A DNA stretch of 28,408 nucleotides, taken from the NCBI GenBank assembly GCA_031258615.1, contig JAIRMP010000170.1:1-28408 (forward strand). The letters run 5' to 3'. Each line of letters starts with the position of its first letter. Within the stretch, counting starts at the first letter, position 1. Positions 1 through 8,135 of this stretch are shown piece after piece. The DNA comes from Spirochaetaceae bacterium (lineage in GTDB: Bacteria; Spirochaetota; Spirochaetia; Treponematales; Breznakiellaceae). A program made the translations under genes and the position numbers. The notes below the pieces were generated by a model that saw only the letters and a program-made list of their open reading frames with translations, was not told the origin of the DNA and did no database searches.

Positions 1-259
1 CGATGATAATGGTACAAAAATTAACCCAGGCTGCCGCCCTATTGAAACAAGGTGAAAATTGTTCTAAGATATTATTGATGAAGGGGAAACGAAGTTTCCC
101 ACGAACATGGAAAGACCCCCTCTTGTCGTTTGATATTTTAATAATTTTATTGTAACGCAAGCCGTAAGGTTTTTCTGCCAGTTCATCTTTTTAGCTTAAG
201 AACTTGCGACTCACAAGTATTTTAATTAACCGTAATATATTTTGAATACAGGAAATAGT
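1..259. other. Left-edge stretch without a supported gene
   Basis: No recognisable gene is seen here. A frame of about 50 codons is open from position 3 to 155 on the plus strand, but its product resembles nothing I know and it may be the tail of something cut by the window edge. The region is AT-rich and leads into the ribosome binding site of the DUF1848 gene. Confidence 0.4.
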
Positions 260-1189
260 ATGATTATCAGCGTAAGCAGGAGAACAGACATACCTGCGTA
301 CTACCCGGATTGGTTTATTAACAGGATAAGGGACGGCTGTGTTTATGTACGAAACCCGGTGAACATACATCAAATCAGCAAAATTAACCTCAATCCAAAT
401 GTTGTTGATTGCATTGTTTTTTGGAGTAAAAATCCAAAACTGATGGTTGACAAACTTCGGTACATAAAAGAATATGCCTATTATTTTCAATTTACCCTTA
501 ACCCATACGACAGGGATGTTGAGGTAAAACTTCCCTGTAAAGGTGAAATACTTGAAACATTCAAAAAATTATCTGATACAATTGGTCCGCAAAAGGTTAT
601 CTGGCGGTATGATCCTGTCCTGCTAAACGGAAAATATACTGTTTCGTACCATATAGATAAATTTTATGAATTCGCCGGTAAACTTAAAGGGTATACAGGG
701 AAGGTAACATTCAGTTTTATTGATTTTTATAAAAGAATTGCAGAAAATATCAAATCAATTGGCGTTTATGAAACAAGCATTGAAGAAAAGAATATTATTG
801 CTGATAATTTTTCACGGGCTGCCAAAGAAAACAACCTTGTTATAGACACCTGCGCGGAAGGTATTGATCTGTCAAAGTACGGTATAGCACATGCCAGGTG
901 TATTGATGACAGGTTAATTGCAAAAATAACAGGTTTTAATTTTATTGCAGATAAAGATAAGTCCCAGCGGCCTGAATGCGGCTGTGTTGGAAGTGTTGAT
1001 ATTGGTGAATATAATTCTTGTCCAAATGGTTGTGTTTACTGTTATGCAAATTGTAGTCAAAATATTGTTATAAATAATTGTAATAAGCATAACCCGGTAT
1101 CACCTTTGCTGGTTGGAGAAATTAATAACAATGATATTGTCAACGAAAAAAAAGTATTAGACAAAACATTGCAAAAAGGACTCTTTTGA
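260..1189 (+). CDS. DUF1848 family protein, radical-SAM-like C-terminal cysteine cluster
   Basis: The predicted protein has 309 residues. It begins MIISVSRRTDIPAYY, the characteristic opening of the DUF1848 family, and contains the family-like stretch VVDCIVFWSKNP. Near the C-terminus it has CPNGCVYC (Cys254, Cys258, Cys261), a C-x3-C-x2-C pattern like the one that binds the 4Fe-4S cluster in radical SAM enzymes. There it normally sits near the N-terminus, whereas in DUF1848 it is known to be at the C-terminal end. The function of the family is unknown. I chose ATG 260 over the upstream TTG at 242 because AGGAAA lies just before it and the family motif starts there. The gene is AT-rich compared with its surroundings, which hints at transfer. 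No partner gene is evident. Confidence 0.85.
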   Translation: MIISVSRRTDIPAYYPDWFINRIRDGCVYVRNPVNIHQISKINLNPNVVDCIVFWSKNPKLMVDKLRYIKEYAYYFQFTLNPYDRDVEVKLPCKGEILETFKKLSDTIGPQKVIWRYDPVLLNGKYTVSYHIDKFYEFAGKLKGYTGKVTFSFIDFYKRIAENIKSIGVYETSIEEKNIIADNFSRAAKENNLVIDTCAEGIDLSKYGIAHARCIDDRLIAKITGFNFIADKDKSQRPECGCVGSVDIGEYNSCPNGCVYCYANCSQNIVINNCNKHNPVSPLLVGEINNNDIVNEKKVLDKTLQKGLF

Positions 1190-1382
1190 GGACAGCTTTT
1201 CATAATTCATGCCGGCAACGCCGCTAAAGCGTTCCGGGCGGCCAAACCGCAGCATACAGCCGGAATGTGCAATGGCGCTAAAATGTTAAAAGATAATGGA
1301 ACATCAGAGAATTTACTGGATCGGATTGCCAAAATATCATTATTTTGATAACATTGTGTCGTAAAAACCATTGGAGTATAAT
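1190..1382. other. Intergenic stretch with an imperfect hairpin
   Basis: Downstream of the DUF1848 stop there is an imperfect GC-rich hairpin around 1211-1241, with AACGC and GCGTT at its centre and flanking G/C pairing. No U-run follows, so it is only a weak terminator candidate. TTGGAG at about 1371 is a plausible ribosome binding site for the antitoxin remnant. Confidence 0.3.
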
Positions 1383-1478
1383 ATGCCGGCTATAAGAAAA
1401 AATACTGATTTAAGAAATACATACAGTGAAATATCTGAATTTTGCCATCAATATGGGAAACTGTGCAGTTACTTGTGA
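1383..1478 (+). pseudogene. Truncated Phd/YefM-type antitoxin remnant
   Basis: A 31-codon reading frame starts MPAIRKNTDLRNTYSEI and continues to SEFCHQYGK before hitting TGA. This is the conserved N-terminus of Phd/YefM antitoxins, whose DNA-binding part usually begins MPAIRPSTDLRNNYNEISEFC. Intact family members run to about 80-90 residues, so roughly two thirds is missing. The match breaks off at the glycine-lysine, which fits a small deletion with a frameshift. No RelE/Doc-type toxin gene follows; the next gene is a methyltransferase whose own ribosome binding site lies 40 nt downstream of the stop. It is probably a relic of a toxin-antitoxin pair. Confidence 0.65.
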
Positions 1479-1530
1479 ATACGGAATTCTCACATCCGGG
1501 CGGAAAGCAAACAAAAAGGAGTATGAAGCT

Positions 1531-2268
1531 GTGAAATTTGGAAAAAACACGGAATTTGACAGAGACTTTTATCAGAAAAACCTGATGGGTCCCAGCGCGG
1601 TCAGGCTGATTGAGGAATTTGCCGGACGTTTGCCACTGATCCACGATATGCGGGTATTGGACCTGGGATGCGGAACAGGGCTTACCTCTATCTTTCTGGT
1701 AAAAGAGTTTGGCGTACAGGTGTTTGCGGTAGATTTGTGGATTGCCGCCGCCGAAAATTATGAGCGTATCCGCCAATTCGATCTGGAGGACAAAATCATC
1801 CCGATTCATGCCAATGCCCATGATTTGCCATTTTCGGAAGGTTATTTTAACGCCATAATTAGTATCGACGCCTATTATTATTTTGGTACGGGTGAAGATT
1901 TTCTCGACCGCCGCATGGCGCCGCTTCTTGCAAAAGATGGGTTTATAGCGGTTGCAATGCCGGGTTTGCAGAAGGAGTTTGGTGAAAATGTGCCGGAAGC
2001 TATTAAGCCATTTTGGACAGACGAAGTATGTGAAACCTTTCATGACAAAAACTGGTGGAAGTCCTTGTGGGAAAAGTCAACGAAAACGACCGTAAAGGAC
2101 TGCTTCTCTCTCCGCTGCCACAAAACCGCCTGGGAAGACTGGCTTGAATGTGATAATCCATACGCAAAAGGCGATGTCAAGATGATGGAAGCCGAACAGG
2201 GCAAGTATTTTGATACGCTTGCCCTTATTGCCGGATTAAAAGAAAAATCTATTGAGGTCAGGAAATAG
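1531..2268 (+). CDS. Class I SAM-dependent methyltransferase
   Basis: The 245-residue product has the glycine-rich SAM-binding motif I (VLDLGCGTG, about residues 45-53), an acidic end to strand 2 (VFAVDLW) and the later strand 4 region (FNAIISIDAYYYFG), so it is a Rossmann-fold methyltransferase. Its substrate cannot be told; it resembles the small UbiE-like enzymes often annotated as generic methyltransferases. The open frame extends upstream to 1426, but GTG 1531 is preferred because AAAGGAG sits 9 nt before it. The upstream codons overlap the antitoxin remnant and look non-coding. The frame is intact. Confidence 0.8.
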   Translation: MKFGKNTEFDRDFYQKNLMGPSAVRLIEEFAGRLPLIHDMRVLDLGCGTGLTSIFLVKEFGVQVFAVDLWIAAAENYERIRQFDLEDKIIPIHANAHDLPFSEGYFNAIISIDAYYYFGTGEDFLDRRMAPLLAKDGFIAVAMPGLQKEFGENVPEAIKPFWTDEVCETFHDKNWWKSLWEKSTKTTVKDCFSLRCHKTAWEDWLECDNPYAKGDVKMMEAEQGKYFDTLALIAGLKEKSIEVRK

Positions 2269-2380
2269 GCATGTATCTCAATACAATGTTCCGTTGAGTA
2301 AAGACCGGAAGCCATATACATCCAATAAATTTGATTGGGCTGCTTGTGTGAAATATTCAAGGCGGTGTAGGATGTAGGCA

Positions 2381-3286
2381 ATGGCGCGTTTGTGTGGCAG
2401 GCTGCCGCTTGCCTTGTTTTTTGTATGCGGTATGTCCGCTTTTTCCATTGAATGGCCGTCTGACGAGGCGGTGATGGTAAGCAATTTCGGCAAAAGCGAC
2501 GGAGTATCTCCGATGCTCGGTGATACGTTCCGGTCGGAGGGGCCGCTGACCGCGATCGAAAAAGGCGAAATAATCTACAGCCGGGACGTAACCGCGCCGG
2601 CTTCGCGCTTCCCGTCTCCGCTGGGAAATATGGTTGTGGTGGATCACGGCGACGGGCTCATCAGTATATACAGCCGCGCCGCGCATTTGCAGCCAAAGCC
2701 TGAAAACCTGATAGACGCCGGCACGGGTATCGCCGTGTCGGGGATGTCAGGCTGGAGCAAAACGGAGGGCTTCTACCTGTCCATCTTTGACAGAAAGGAA
2801 CGCCGCTGGGTAAACCCTTCGCTGATAATATCCGCCATACCGGATACAAGATCGCCGGTGATCCGGTCAGTTAAACTAAAGAATAGCGCGAATCAAATAA
2901 TAGACCTTGCCGCAACCCGCGCGGTGCGGCAGGGCGCGTACACAATCCTTGTCCACGCGGACGTGCCGCGCATAAAAACGTCGGAACCGCCGCTCATGCC
3001 GCTGCGCATAATCTGTTCCGTAAACGGGATAGAGGCAGGCGACCTTGCCTTCGAAACATTTTCAGCCCGTGACGGCGCTCTGATGATGTTCAGGAATGGC
3101 CTTGTACCGACATCCCAAATCTATACGTACAATCCCGCCGTAGAAGCGGGCGAGGTATTTTTTAACAGGGGTCAGGTTACGCTGGAAATCATAGTCCAGA
3201 GCAGCATGGCGCTCGACACATCCGCCGCGTCTGCCGCAGGAGTCCCGGATTCCCGCAGCGCCGTTTACCGTCTCATCGTTGAATAG
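2381..3286 (+). CDS. Secreted LytM/M23-like protein with lost zinc ligands
   Basis: The 301-residue product starts with a signal peptide (hydrophobic LPLALFFVCGMSAFS, likely cleaved near residue 22). Residues about 30-145 follow the M23 (LytM) peptidase pattern: NFG near the start, PLGNMVVVDHGDGLISIY as the central hairpin, and a closing segment ending WVNPSLI. The metal ligands are gone. Where the family has GxHxGxD the sequence reads FRSEG (Arg51 in place of His), and the HLH motif reads YLS (Tyr132, Ser134). It is therefore probably a non-catalytic envelope protein, perhaps an activator or scaffold like EnvC/NlpD types; that role is inference. The C-terminal 150 residues are a beta-rich region I do not recognise. 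The gene converges on the ClC gene with a gap of only 34 nt. Confidence 0.7.
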   Translation: MARLCGRLPLALFFVCGMSAFSIEWPSDEAVMVSNFGKSDGVSPMLGDTFRSEGPLTAIEKGEIIYSRDVTAPASRFPSPLGNMVVVDHGDGLISIYSRAAHLQPKPENLIDAGTGIAVSGMSGWSKTEGFYLSIFDRKERRWVNPSLIISAIPDTRSPVIRSVKLKNSANQIIDLAATRAVRQGAYTILVHADVPRIKTSEPPLMPLRIICSVNGIEAGDLAFETFSARDGALMMFRNGLVPTSQIYTYNPAVEAGEVFFNRGQVTLEIIVQSSMALDTSAASAAGVPDSRSAVYRLIVE

Positions 3287-3320
3287 AGTCCCCAGGGCGG
3301 GCGCTGAGGCTGCAAGATGT

Positions 3321-4631
3321 TTAACCGCCGGTAAAGGATTTTTTGTTGCCCGACAGTCCGGCTTCGTCAAGGAGGCGGGTCAGAAGGACATCGTAGACGG
3401 GCCGGGACGAGATAAGTTCGGCGGTAACGAAGGAACAGAGCGAAACAAGGACAAGGCTTGCCAGGTGGTTGTAGTTTGCCGTCATTTCCAGAACGAGCAC
3501 GATGCCTGTAACCGGCGCCTTGACAACGGCGGAAAACATTGCCGCCATGCCCAGTATCATAAAGTTAAGCTGATAATCCATGCCGACAAACCCCGCCTCC
3601 GTCAGTATCCTGCCAAAAATGTCGCCGGCAAGTGCGCCGCAGGTGATGAACGGCAGGAATATGCCGCCTGACGCGCCGGAGCCGGCGCAAAAGGACGAGT
3701 ACAGCAGGTTTACAAACAGTATCACCAGCAACAAATTTATAGACCGGTTGGTAACGGAAAGCGAATCGATCAGCGGGTGCCCGCCGCCCGTCACATCGTA
3801 CAGGTGAAAACTGAGCGGAATAGAGAGCAGCACGGGAATCATCGGACGGAGAAGAACCGGTACGCGAAGCAATTTGAAAAAATCCTGCGACAGGTACAGC
3901 GCCCGTTTGAACAGATCGCCTAGAAGCGCGCAGATGATACCCAAAAGTATTATCCACATGAAAAAGCGCGTCGGCATCACGGTGAGTGAACGAAAATGAT
4001 AGACAGGCTTTAGGCCGAAAAAGTGCCCGGCGACAATATCGCCCGCCATCGAAGCGCCCATCGCGCAGGCTATGGACAGCGGCGTGATCGTTACCCGCAT
4101 CTCTTCCAGCATGAAAAGAACGCCGGCAAGCGGCGCGGAAAACGCCGCGGACAGGCCGGCTGCCGTCGAGGATGCGAGCAGCGTATTACGTTCCCGCTGG
4201 GGGCGCTTGAATATTTGCAGAATAGCGATCCCCGTGTAGGCGGCAAGCATCACGGAGGGCCCCTCCCACCCGAATGAAAGCCCCACTGAGATAGCGAGAA
4301 AGCTGGCTACCCACTTGAGCGGCAGTTCCGTTTTCCAGTCGGCCTTTAAGAACCCCTGTATCACTCCCTTTATCTGTGAAACGCCGCCGCCTGACACCAT
4401 GGGTCGAACAACGTTAGCGAGCCCAAGCAGAAGTCCGGCAAGCGCGAGGCTTACCACCAGTAACACGGTATACCTTACAGGCATGGAGGGGAGCGCCTGG
4501 TATATCGCCAGCCGTAGCTTATCGGTACGATTCAGGGCAAGCCTGAAGAGGACGATTACAAAGCCCGTTGAGCATCCTATCACGACGCTTTCGATTATTA
4601 CCGCAAGGCGTGAGCCGTACCACTCACGCAT
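3321..4631 (-). CDS. ClC family chloride channel/antiporter
   Basis: This is a 436-residue integral membrane protein with the three ClC selectivity-filter motifs: SGGGVSQIKG (residues 80-89), GWEGP (121-125) and GSGASGGIFLP (317-327). The gating glutamate of the second motif is present (Glu123), and the pair LEE at 176-177 matches the inner proton glutamate of bacterial exchangers. A 2Cl-/H+ antiporter is therefore more likely than a passive channel. No CBS domains follow. The frame is open back to an ATG at 4667 inside hisS, but ATG 4631 is preferred: GAAGG lies 5 nt before it and it sits just past the hisS stop. The gene is probably co-transcribed with hisS. Confidence 0.93.
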   Translation of the reverse strand: MREWYGSRLAVIIESVVIGCSTGFVIVLFRLALNRTDKLRLAIYQALPSMPVRYTVLLVVSLALAGLLLGLANVVRPMVSGGGVSQIKGVIQGFLKADWKTELPLKWVASFLAISVGLSFGWEGPSVMLAAYTGIAILQIFKRPQRERNTLLASSTAAGLSAAFSAPLAGVLFMLEEMRVTITPLSIACAMGASMAGDIVAGHFFGLKPVYHFRSLTVMPTRFFMWIILLGIICALLGDLFKRALYLSQDFFKLLRVPVLLRPMIPVLLSIPLSFHLYDVTGGGHPLIDSLSVTNRSINLLLVILFVNLLYSSFCAGSGASGGIFLPFITCGALAGDIFGRILTEAGFVGMDYQLNFMILGMAAMFSAVVKAPVTGIVLVLEMTANYNHLASLVLVSLCSFVTAELISSRPVYDVLLTRLLDEAGLSGNKKSFTGG

Positions 4632-4638
4632 GATGCCT

Positions 4639-5979
4639 TCAATCTGATTCTCTTGTTCCTGTTTCATCTTTTTGATTTTTTTTTGAAAATTTTAGAAAAT
4701 CTATCGCGGCGCTTACCGAAAGGCCCGCAGTATTCTGCCTTGTTTTCAAATTTCGCAGTGTTACCTGTCCGTCCGGCGCGCCGGACGGCGGAATAAGCGC
4801 CCAGCGTATGCCCTGCTTTTCCGCCTGCGCAAACTGCACGCTCTGTTTTTTCGCCTCAAGGAATACCAGCGTGGGGATACCCTCGGCGCGGAACCGCTGC
4901 GCTATCCGCTGATATAGGCCGCCCCGCTCCCCGTCAACGCATATTACGGCAAGCTCCGCGTAAGTTTCCCGCGCCGCCGTCCTTCCGTCCGTCTGTAACG
5001 CGGCAATCAGCCGGTCAAGGCCGATAGACGAGCCCACCCCGCTCAGCGATTCCCTGGTGTACAGGCCGCTGAGGTTGTCATAGCGCCCGCCGGAACAGAC
5101 GGAGCCTATGGACGGCATGTCGTCCAGCAGCGTTTCAAAAACGATACCCGTGTAGTAATCCAGACCTCGGGTTATCGCCGGGTCGATCACGAAGGTATCG
5201 GCGATTTCCGCCTCGATCATGAAGCCGCGTAGCGCGCGCAGCCGCTGTGAATCGGGGTTGTCCCCGCCTGAAGCCGCCGTCATCGCGTCCAGCGTTTCGT
5301 CCCAGCCGCCCGTTGTTTCCACATAGCGAAGGATCGCGTCCGCCCGTTCCCCGTCAAGCTCCCCGGATAGTAGCGTTACCACCCCGTCCCTGCCTATTTT
5401 GGCAAGTTTATCGACGGCGCGCAGAACCTCTACCGACTTGGCGGCGGCGTCCATCCTCTGTAAGAAGCGGTTAAAGAGCCCCCGGTGATTCAGGCGTATC
5501 GTAACGCGGCCCGCGCCCGCCGCCGCGAGCGCTTCCTTCATGATCAGCAGTATTTCAAAGTCAGCCGCCGCGCTGTTCGTCCCTATGCAGTCAAAATCGC
5601 ACTGGGTGAACTCACGGTAGCGTCCCCGCTGCGTATTCTCACCGCGCCATACCTTAGCGATATGGTAACGTCTGAACGGGAACGTGAGATCGGAGCGGTG
5701 TTCCGTGGCAAAGCGGGCGAAAGGCACGGTAAGGTCGAAGCGCAACGCGACATCCCGCCCGCCTGAGTCGTTAAAGCGGTACACCTGCTTTTCCGTCTCG
5801 CCGCCGCCCTTACCCAGCAGGATTTCGGCATACTCAAGCGCTGGCGTGTCTATAGGCGCAAACCCGAACGCGCGGAAAACCGCCTCCACGCGCTCGGCAA
5901 TACCGCGCCGTTCTATCTCGGCAGCCGGTAAAAAGTCCCTAAAACCCTTCAAAACCCGAGGTTCAATCAGAGATGCCAT
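4639..5979 (-). CDS. hisS: Histidyl-tRNA synthetase
   Basis: The 446-residue protein is a class II aminoacyl-tRNA synthetase that charges tRNA-His in the cytoplasm. It opens with the typical RVLKGFRDFLP, and has motif 1 around DTPALEYAEI, motif 2 around GRYREFTQCDFD, the histidine-specific RGLDYYTG and CSGGRYDNL segments, and the motif 3 GLDRL near the end of the catalytic domain. The last 100 residues form the anticodon-binding domain (ELAVICVDGERGG onward). The length is slightly above the usual 420-430. The coding region is complete, and its stop lies 7 nt before the ClC start. Confidence 0.97.
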   Translation of the reverse strand: MASLIEPRVLKGFRDFLPAAEIERRGIAERVEAVFRAFGFAPIDTPALEYAEILLGKGGGETEKQVYRFNDSGGRDVALRFDLTVPFARFATEHRSDLTFPFRRYHIAKVWRGENTQRGRYREFTQCDFDCIGTNSAAADFEILLIMKEALAAAGAGRVTIRLNHRGLFNRFLQRMDAAAKSVEVLRAVDKLAKIGRDGVVTLLSGELDGERADAILRYVETTGGWDETLDAMTAASGGDNPDSQRLRALRGFMIEAEIADTFVIDPAITRGLDYYTGIVFETLLDDMPSIGSVCSGGRYDNLSGLYTRESLSGVGSSIGLDRLIAALQTDGRTAARETYAELAVICVDGERGGLYQRIAQRFRAEGIPTLVFLEAKKQSVQFAQAEKQGIRWALIPPSGAPDGQVTLRNLKTRQNTAGLSVSAAIDFLKFSKKNQKDETGTRESD

Positions 5980-6084
5980 CCGATTAGTCTATTCTGAAAC
6001 TCCGCCCCCGCGCAATAGCGCAGGTGGGGTTCCTGGCAGTTTGTTGCGCCTCCGCATAAAGCTCAGGCGGTTCAGATTCGATTT

Positions 6085-6435
6085 TCATTTGGTATCTTCA
6101 CTTTCTTCGATTATAATAATTTCTACTGGTTTTCCCAGCTTTTTTGCATTATCAATGACATACTTTGTCCCTGTGCTTTTGCCGTTCCAGAAAGCGATGA
6201 TTTTGTCGGCTTCATGTATAATAACATCGTTTCTCCGCAATGCGGCCCACCTGCCGTCCTTGTTGTAGTCGGGTCTGTGGACAATAATCTCAATATGATT
6301 TTCCACAGCCCATTCCCAGGCCAGGGTATCTATTCCTTTCGCCCCACCGCTGATTATACAATCAGGTTTTTCCCTGATATAATGATCCAGGTTGATCTTG
6401 GTTATGGCCCTGCTTCCAATAATTGCCAGCTTCAT
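6085..6435 (-). CDS. Small SLOG-fold (DUF2493-like) nucleotide-binding protein
   Basis: The 116-residue product begins MKLAIIGSRAI and contains SGGAKGIDTLAWEWA, the GSR and GGAxGxD signatures of the DUF2493/YspA-like branch of the SLOG superfamily (relatives of DprA and LOG proteins). The fold is known to bind nucleotide derivatives, and many members are accessory or defence-linked, but the role here is unknown. The open frame reaches back to 6642. The start at 6435 is chosen because the domain begins exactly there and GGAG lies 12 nt upstream; the upstream codons are repeat-like GC-rich sequence. It stands alone between hisS and an AT-rich unknown gene. Confidence 0.75.
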   Translation of the reverse strand: MKLAIIGSRAITKINLDHYIREKPDCIISGGAKGIDTLAWEWAVENHIEIIVHRPDYNKDGRWAALRRNDVIIHEADKIIAFWNGKSTGTKYVIDNAKKLGKPVEIIIIEESEDTK

Positions 6436-6782
6436 ACTATAGCTTTTCTCCGCTTTGCAACTATATACCATTTCAGCAATCAAATATACATCCTGTAAAT
6501 CTGCCCTATGCAACAGCAATTTTGCCTTTATGAGGCGGGTAGGCCGCGGCAGCTTCGTTGCGGGCCCCTCGCCGCAGCCGTCTTTGGCATACCGCTGTGA
6601 GTTGTGCCGCCGGCGCAACCCACACGCAGTGTCCGCGGGCAAAGTCTACCGCGGAGAAATGCGGCACAAACCGCGTAGCGGTACGATTAAGCCGTATAGC
6701 AAGCAATCCGTGCCGCCTGCCACCGGCGTTATCAGAATAACCGGCGCCATATACAGTCCTGTTAGACGCAGTGCCGCATACC
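6436..6782. other. GC-rich intergenic stretch with short hairpins
   Basis: No gene is supported in these 347 bases. From about 6530 the sequence becomes GC-rich and holds short inverted repeats, including GTTGTGCC (6601-6608) with GGCGCAAC (6612-6619) and an ACCGC/GCGGT pair near 6675. It resembles the other repeat-rich spacers of the window, but I could not match it to the three-copy repeat. Confidence 0.4.
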
Positions 6783-7319
6783 CTATAATTTATTTATTAT
6801 TCCATTTTCCATTTTTACTCTTTTATAATTCTCCATTAATTCCCGCCTGATATTTCTGCCGATTATAACATTGTAATTTTCTATAAAAGTATTATATATT
6901 ATTTTGTTTTTAAATGGTATTAATACAGTTTCCATAATACAGGGTAATTCTCTCATCGTTTCTTCAATTGAAGCTGTTATGCCGGTTATACCATACCATT
7001 TGTTGTTTTCTTCGTCACACAATACACAATGCTTTTTCAATTGTTTTAAAGCAATAAATGTACTCTTAACATATCTTTTCCACGAGAGTAACAATTCTCT
7101 ATCTTCACCGGTAATTTTATTTGCATTAACAAATTCGTCAATAATAGATGTATCCAAAAATAATTTCTTTGAAATTTTTAGTCCTGTATTAATATTCATT
7201 CCAACAGGCGTATTCGGATGATTAAATTCAGCATCAATTTTATACACATCATTTACGAATGCCAGCAGACCCAGCCAATTTTTCCAAAACAATTTTCTCT
7301 CTTCAACTGTTAGTACCAT
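6783..7319 (-). CDS. Uncharacterised AT-rich protein, 178 residues
   Basis: This is an intact reading frame with GGAAGG upstream of its ATG. I do not recognise the product with confidence. It is soluble in character, has no signal peptide or membrane segment, and contains a lone CVLC pair (about residues 97-100). The C-terminal part contains IPFKNKIIYNTFIENYNVIIG, which reminds me of small uncharacterised proteins with a conserved LPFxxKIIYDG-type segment. The gene is much richer in A and T than hisS or ispD on either side, which suggests acquisition by transfer. It has no co-directional close neighbour: the SLOG gene is 347 nt downstream. Confidence 0.65.
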   Translation of the reverse strand: MVLTVEERKLFWKNWLGLLAFVNDVYKIDAEFNHPNTPVGMNINTGLKISKKLFLDTSIIDEFVNANKITGEDRELLLSWKRYVKSTFIALKQLKKHCVLCDEENNKWYGITGITASIEETMRELPCIMETVLIPFKNKIIYNTFIENYNVIIGRNIRRELMENYKRVKMENGIINKL

Positions 7320-7623
7320 ACCATATTCCTTCCATTACACTCTAACATATTAACGTTCTTTTGTCAATATTCATGTCGTTAAATGTTGTTAAATAAATAA
7401 ATCGCAAAACCGCAAAAAACGGCGGGATTTTTTAAAAACCATAATGAACCCCCCGGACGCGCCGGGCAGCTTTCGGGCCGTCCCTGCGGGCCGCCCCAGC
7501 CCTCTCGTGAACAACGGGTGGAGTTTGCGCAAGCAAGCCGTAGGCTTGTGGCACAAACTCCTGTGGCAACCGCTAGGCGGTTGCCCACTGTACTTATTTC
7601 GACTATTGCGTTATACTTTAGAT
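7320..7623. other. carD upstream region
   Basis: The first 100 bases are AT-rich and the rest is GC-rich. This divergent spacer between the unknown minus-strand gene and carD contains copy A of the two-hairpin repeat (7520-7585). TATACT at 7611-7616 is a possible -10 box immediately before the carD start. The frame open from 7444 is not credible coding sequence. Confidence 0.5.
7520..7585 (+). repeat. Two-hairpin dispersed repeat, copy A
   Basis: The outer arms GGAGTTTG (7520-7527) and CAAACTCC (7554-7561) enclose an inner hairpin CAAGCC/GGCTTG (7534-7539 and 7543-7548). After exactly 3 nt a second hairpin follows, GGCAACCGC/GCGGTTGCC (7565-7573 and 7577-7585). Copies B (11661-11728) and C (28170-28237) have the same layout with different inner stem sequences. 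This copy ends 38 nt before the carD start codon. Confidence 0.8.
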
Positions 7624-8124
7624 GTGGCAGATAAGAAATACCCCTTTAAAATCAAACAAAAAGTGGTCTACCCGAGCCAGGGAGTCGGCGTCATAACGTC
7701 CATAGTCGAACGGGATCTCAACGGTCAAAAGGTACCGTACTTTGTTATTTACCTTGAGGTAACGGATATGACGATCATGGCGCCGGTGGACAAGATAGAA
7801 GAGCTTGGCATACGGGCCATTGTGCCGCCAGGGGAGGCACAGGAAGCGCTCGAATTCATCGGACAAACATTCGAACCCAATACTTCGGACTGGAAACTGC
7901 GTTACCAGATGAATATGGACCTGTTGAAAAAAGGTACGATTATGGATATTGCGTCCATTGTGCGCTCGCTTTACCACAGAAGCAAGGTAAAAGAGCTTCC
8001 GATAATGGAGCGCAAACTGTACGAATCCGCAAAAAAGCTGTTTGAGGACGAACTGGCTTTTGCGTTGAAAAAAACCAAAGATGAAATCGAAACTTTGATT
8101 CACAAACGGCTTGAAAACAAGTAG
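7624..8124 (+). CDS. carD: CarD/CdnL-type transcription regulator
   Basis: The 166-residue protein starts MADKKYPFKIKQKVVYPSQGVGVITSI if GTG 7624 is used. It has an N-terminal Tudor-like RNA polymerase interacting domain (residues about 8-65, with the GQKVPYFVIYLEVTDMTIMAP-type strand pattern) and an alpha-helical C-terminal domain (about 75-166). CarD proteins bind the RNA polymerase beta subunit and stabilise open promoter complexes. The frame stays open back to 7444, but that part is repeat sequence; homology begins at this GTG. No Shine-Dalgarno is visible, and TATACT lies 7 nt upstream, so the message could be leaderless. The ispD gene follows after 11 nt, an arrangement seen in treponemes. 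Confidence 0.88.
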   Translation: MADKKYPFKIKQKVVYPSQGVGVITSIVERDLNGQKVPYFVIYLEVTDMTIMAPVDKIEELGIRAIVPPGEAQEALEFIGQTFEPNTSDWKLRYQMNMDLLKKGTIMDIASIVRSLYHRSKVKELPIMERKLYESAKKLFEDELAFALKKTKDEIETLIHKRLENK

Positions 8125-8135
8125 CCCGTTTTGTT

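Noticed and set aside
5684..6268. 194-codon plus-strand frame across the hisS start
   Set aside because: It runs antisense through hisS and the SLOG gene and has no family features.
7444..7623. N-terminal extension of CarD
   Set aside because: The extension translates the two-hairpin repeat and a GC-rich spacer; CarD homology begins at the GTG at 7624.
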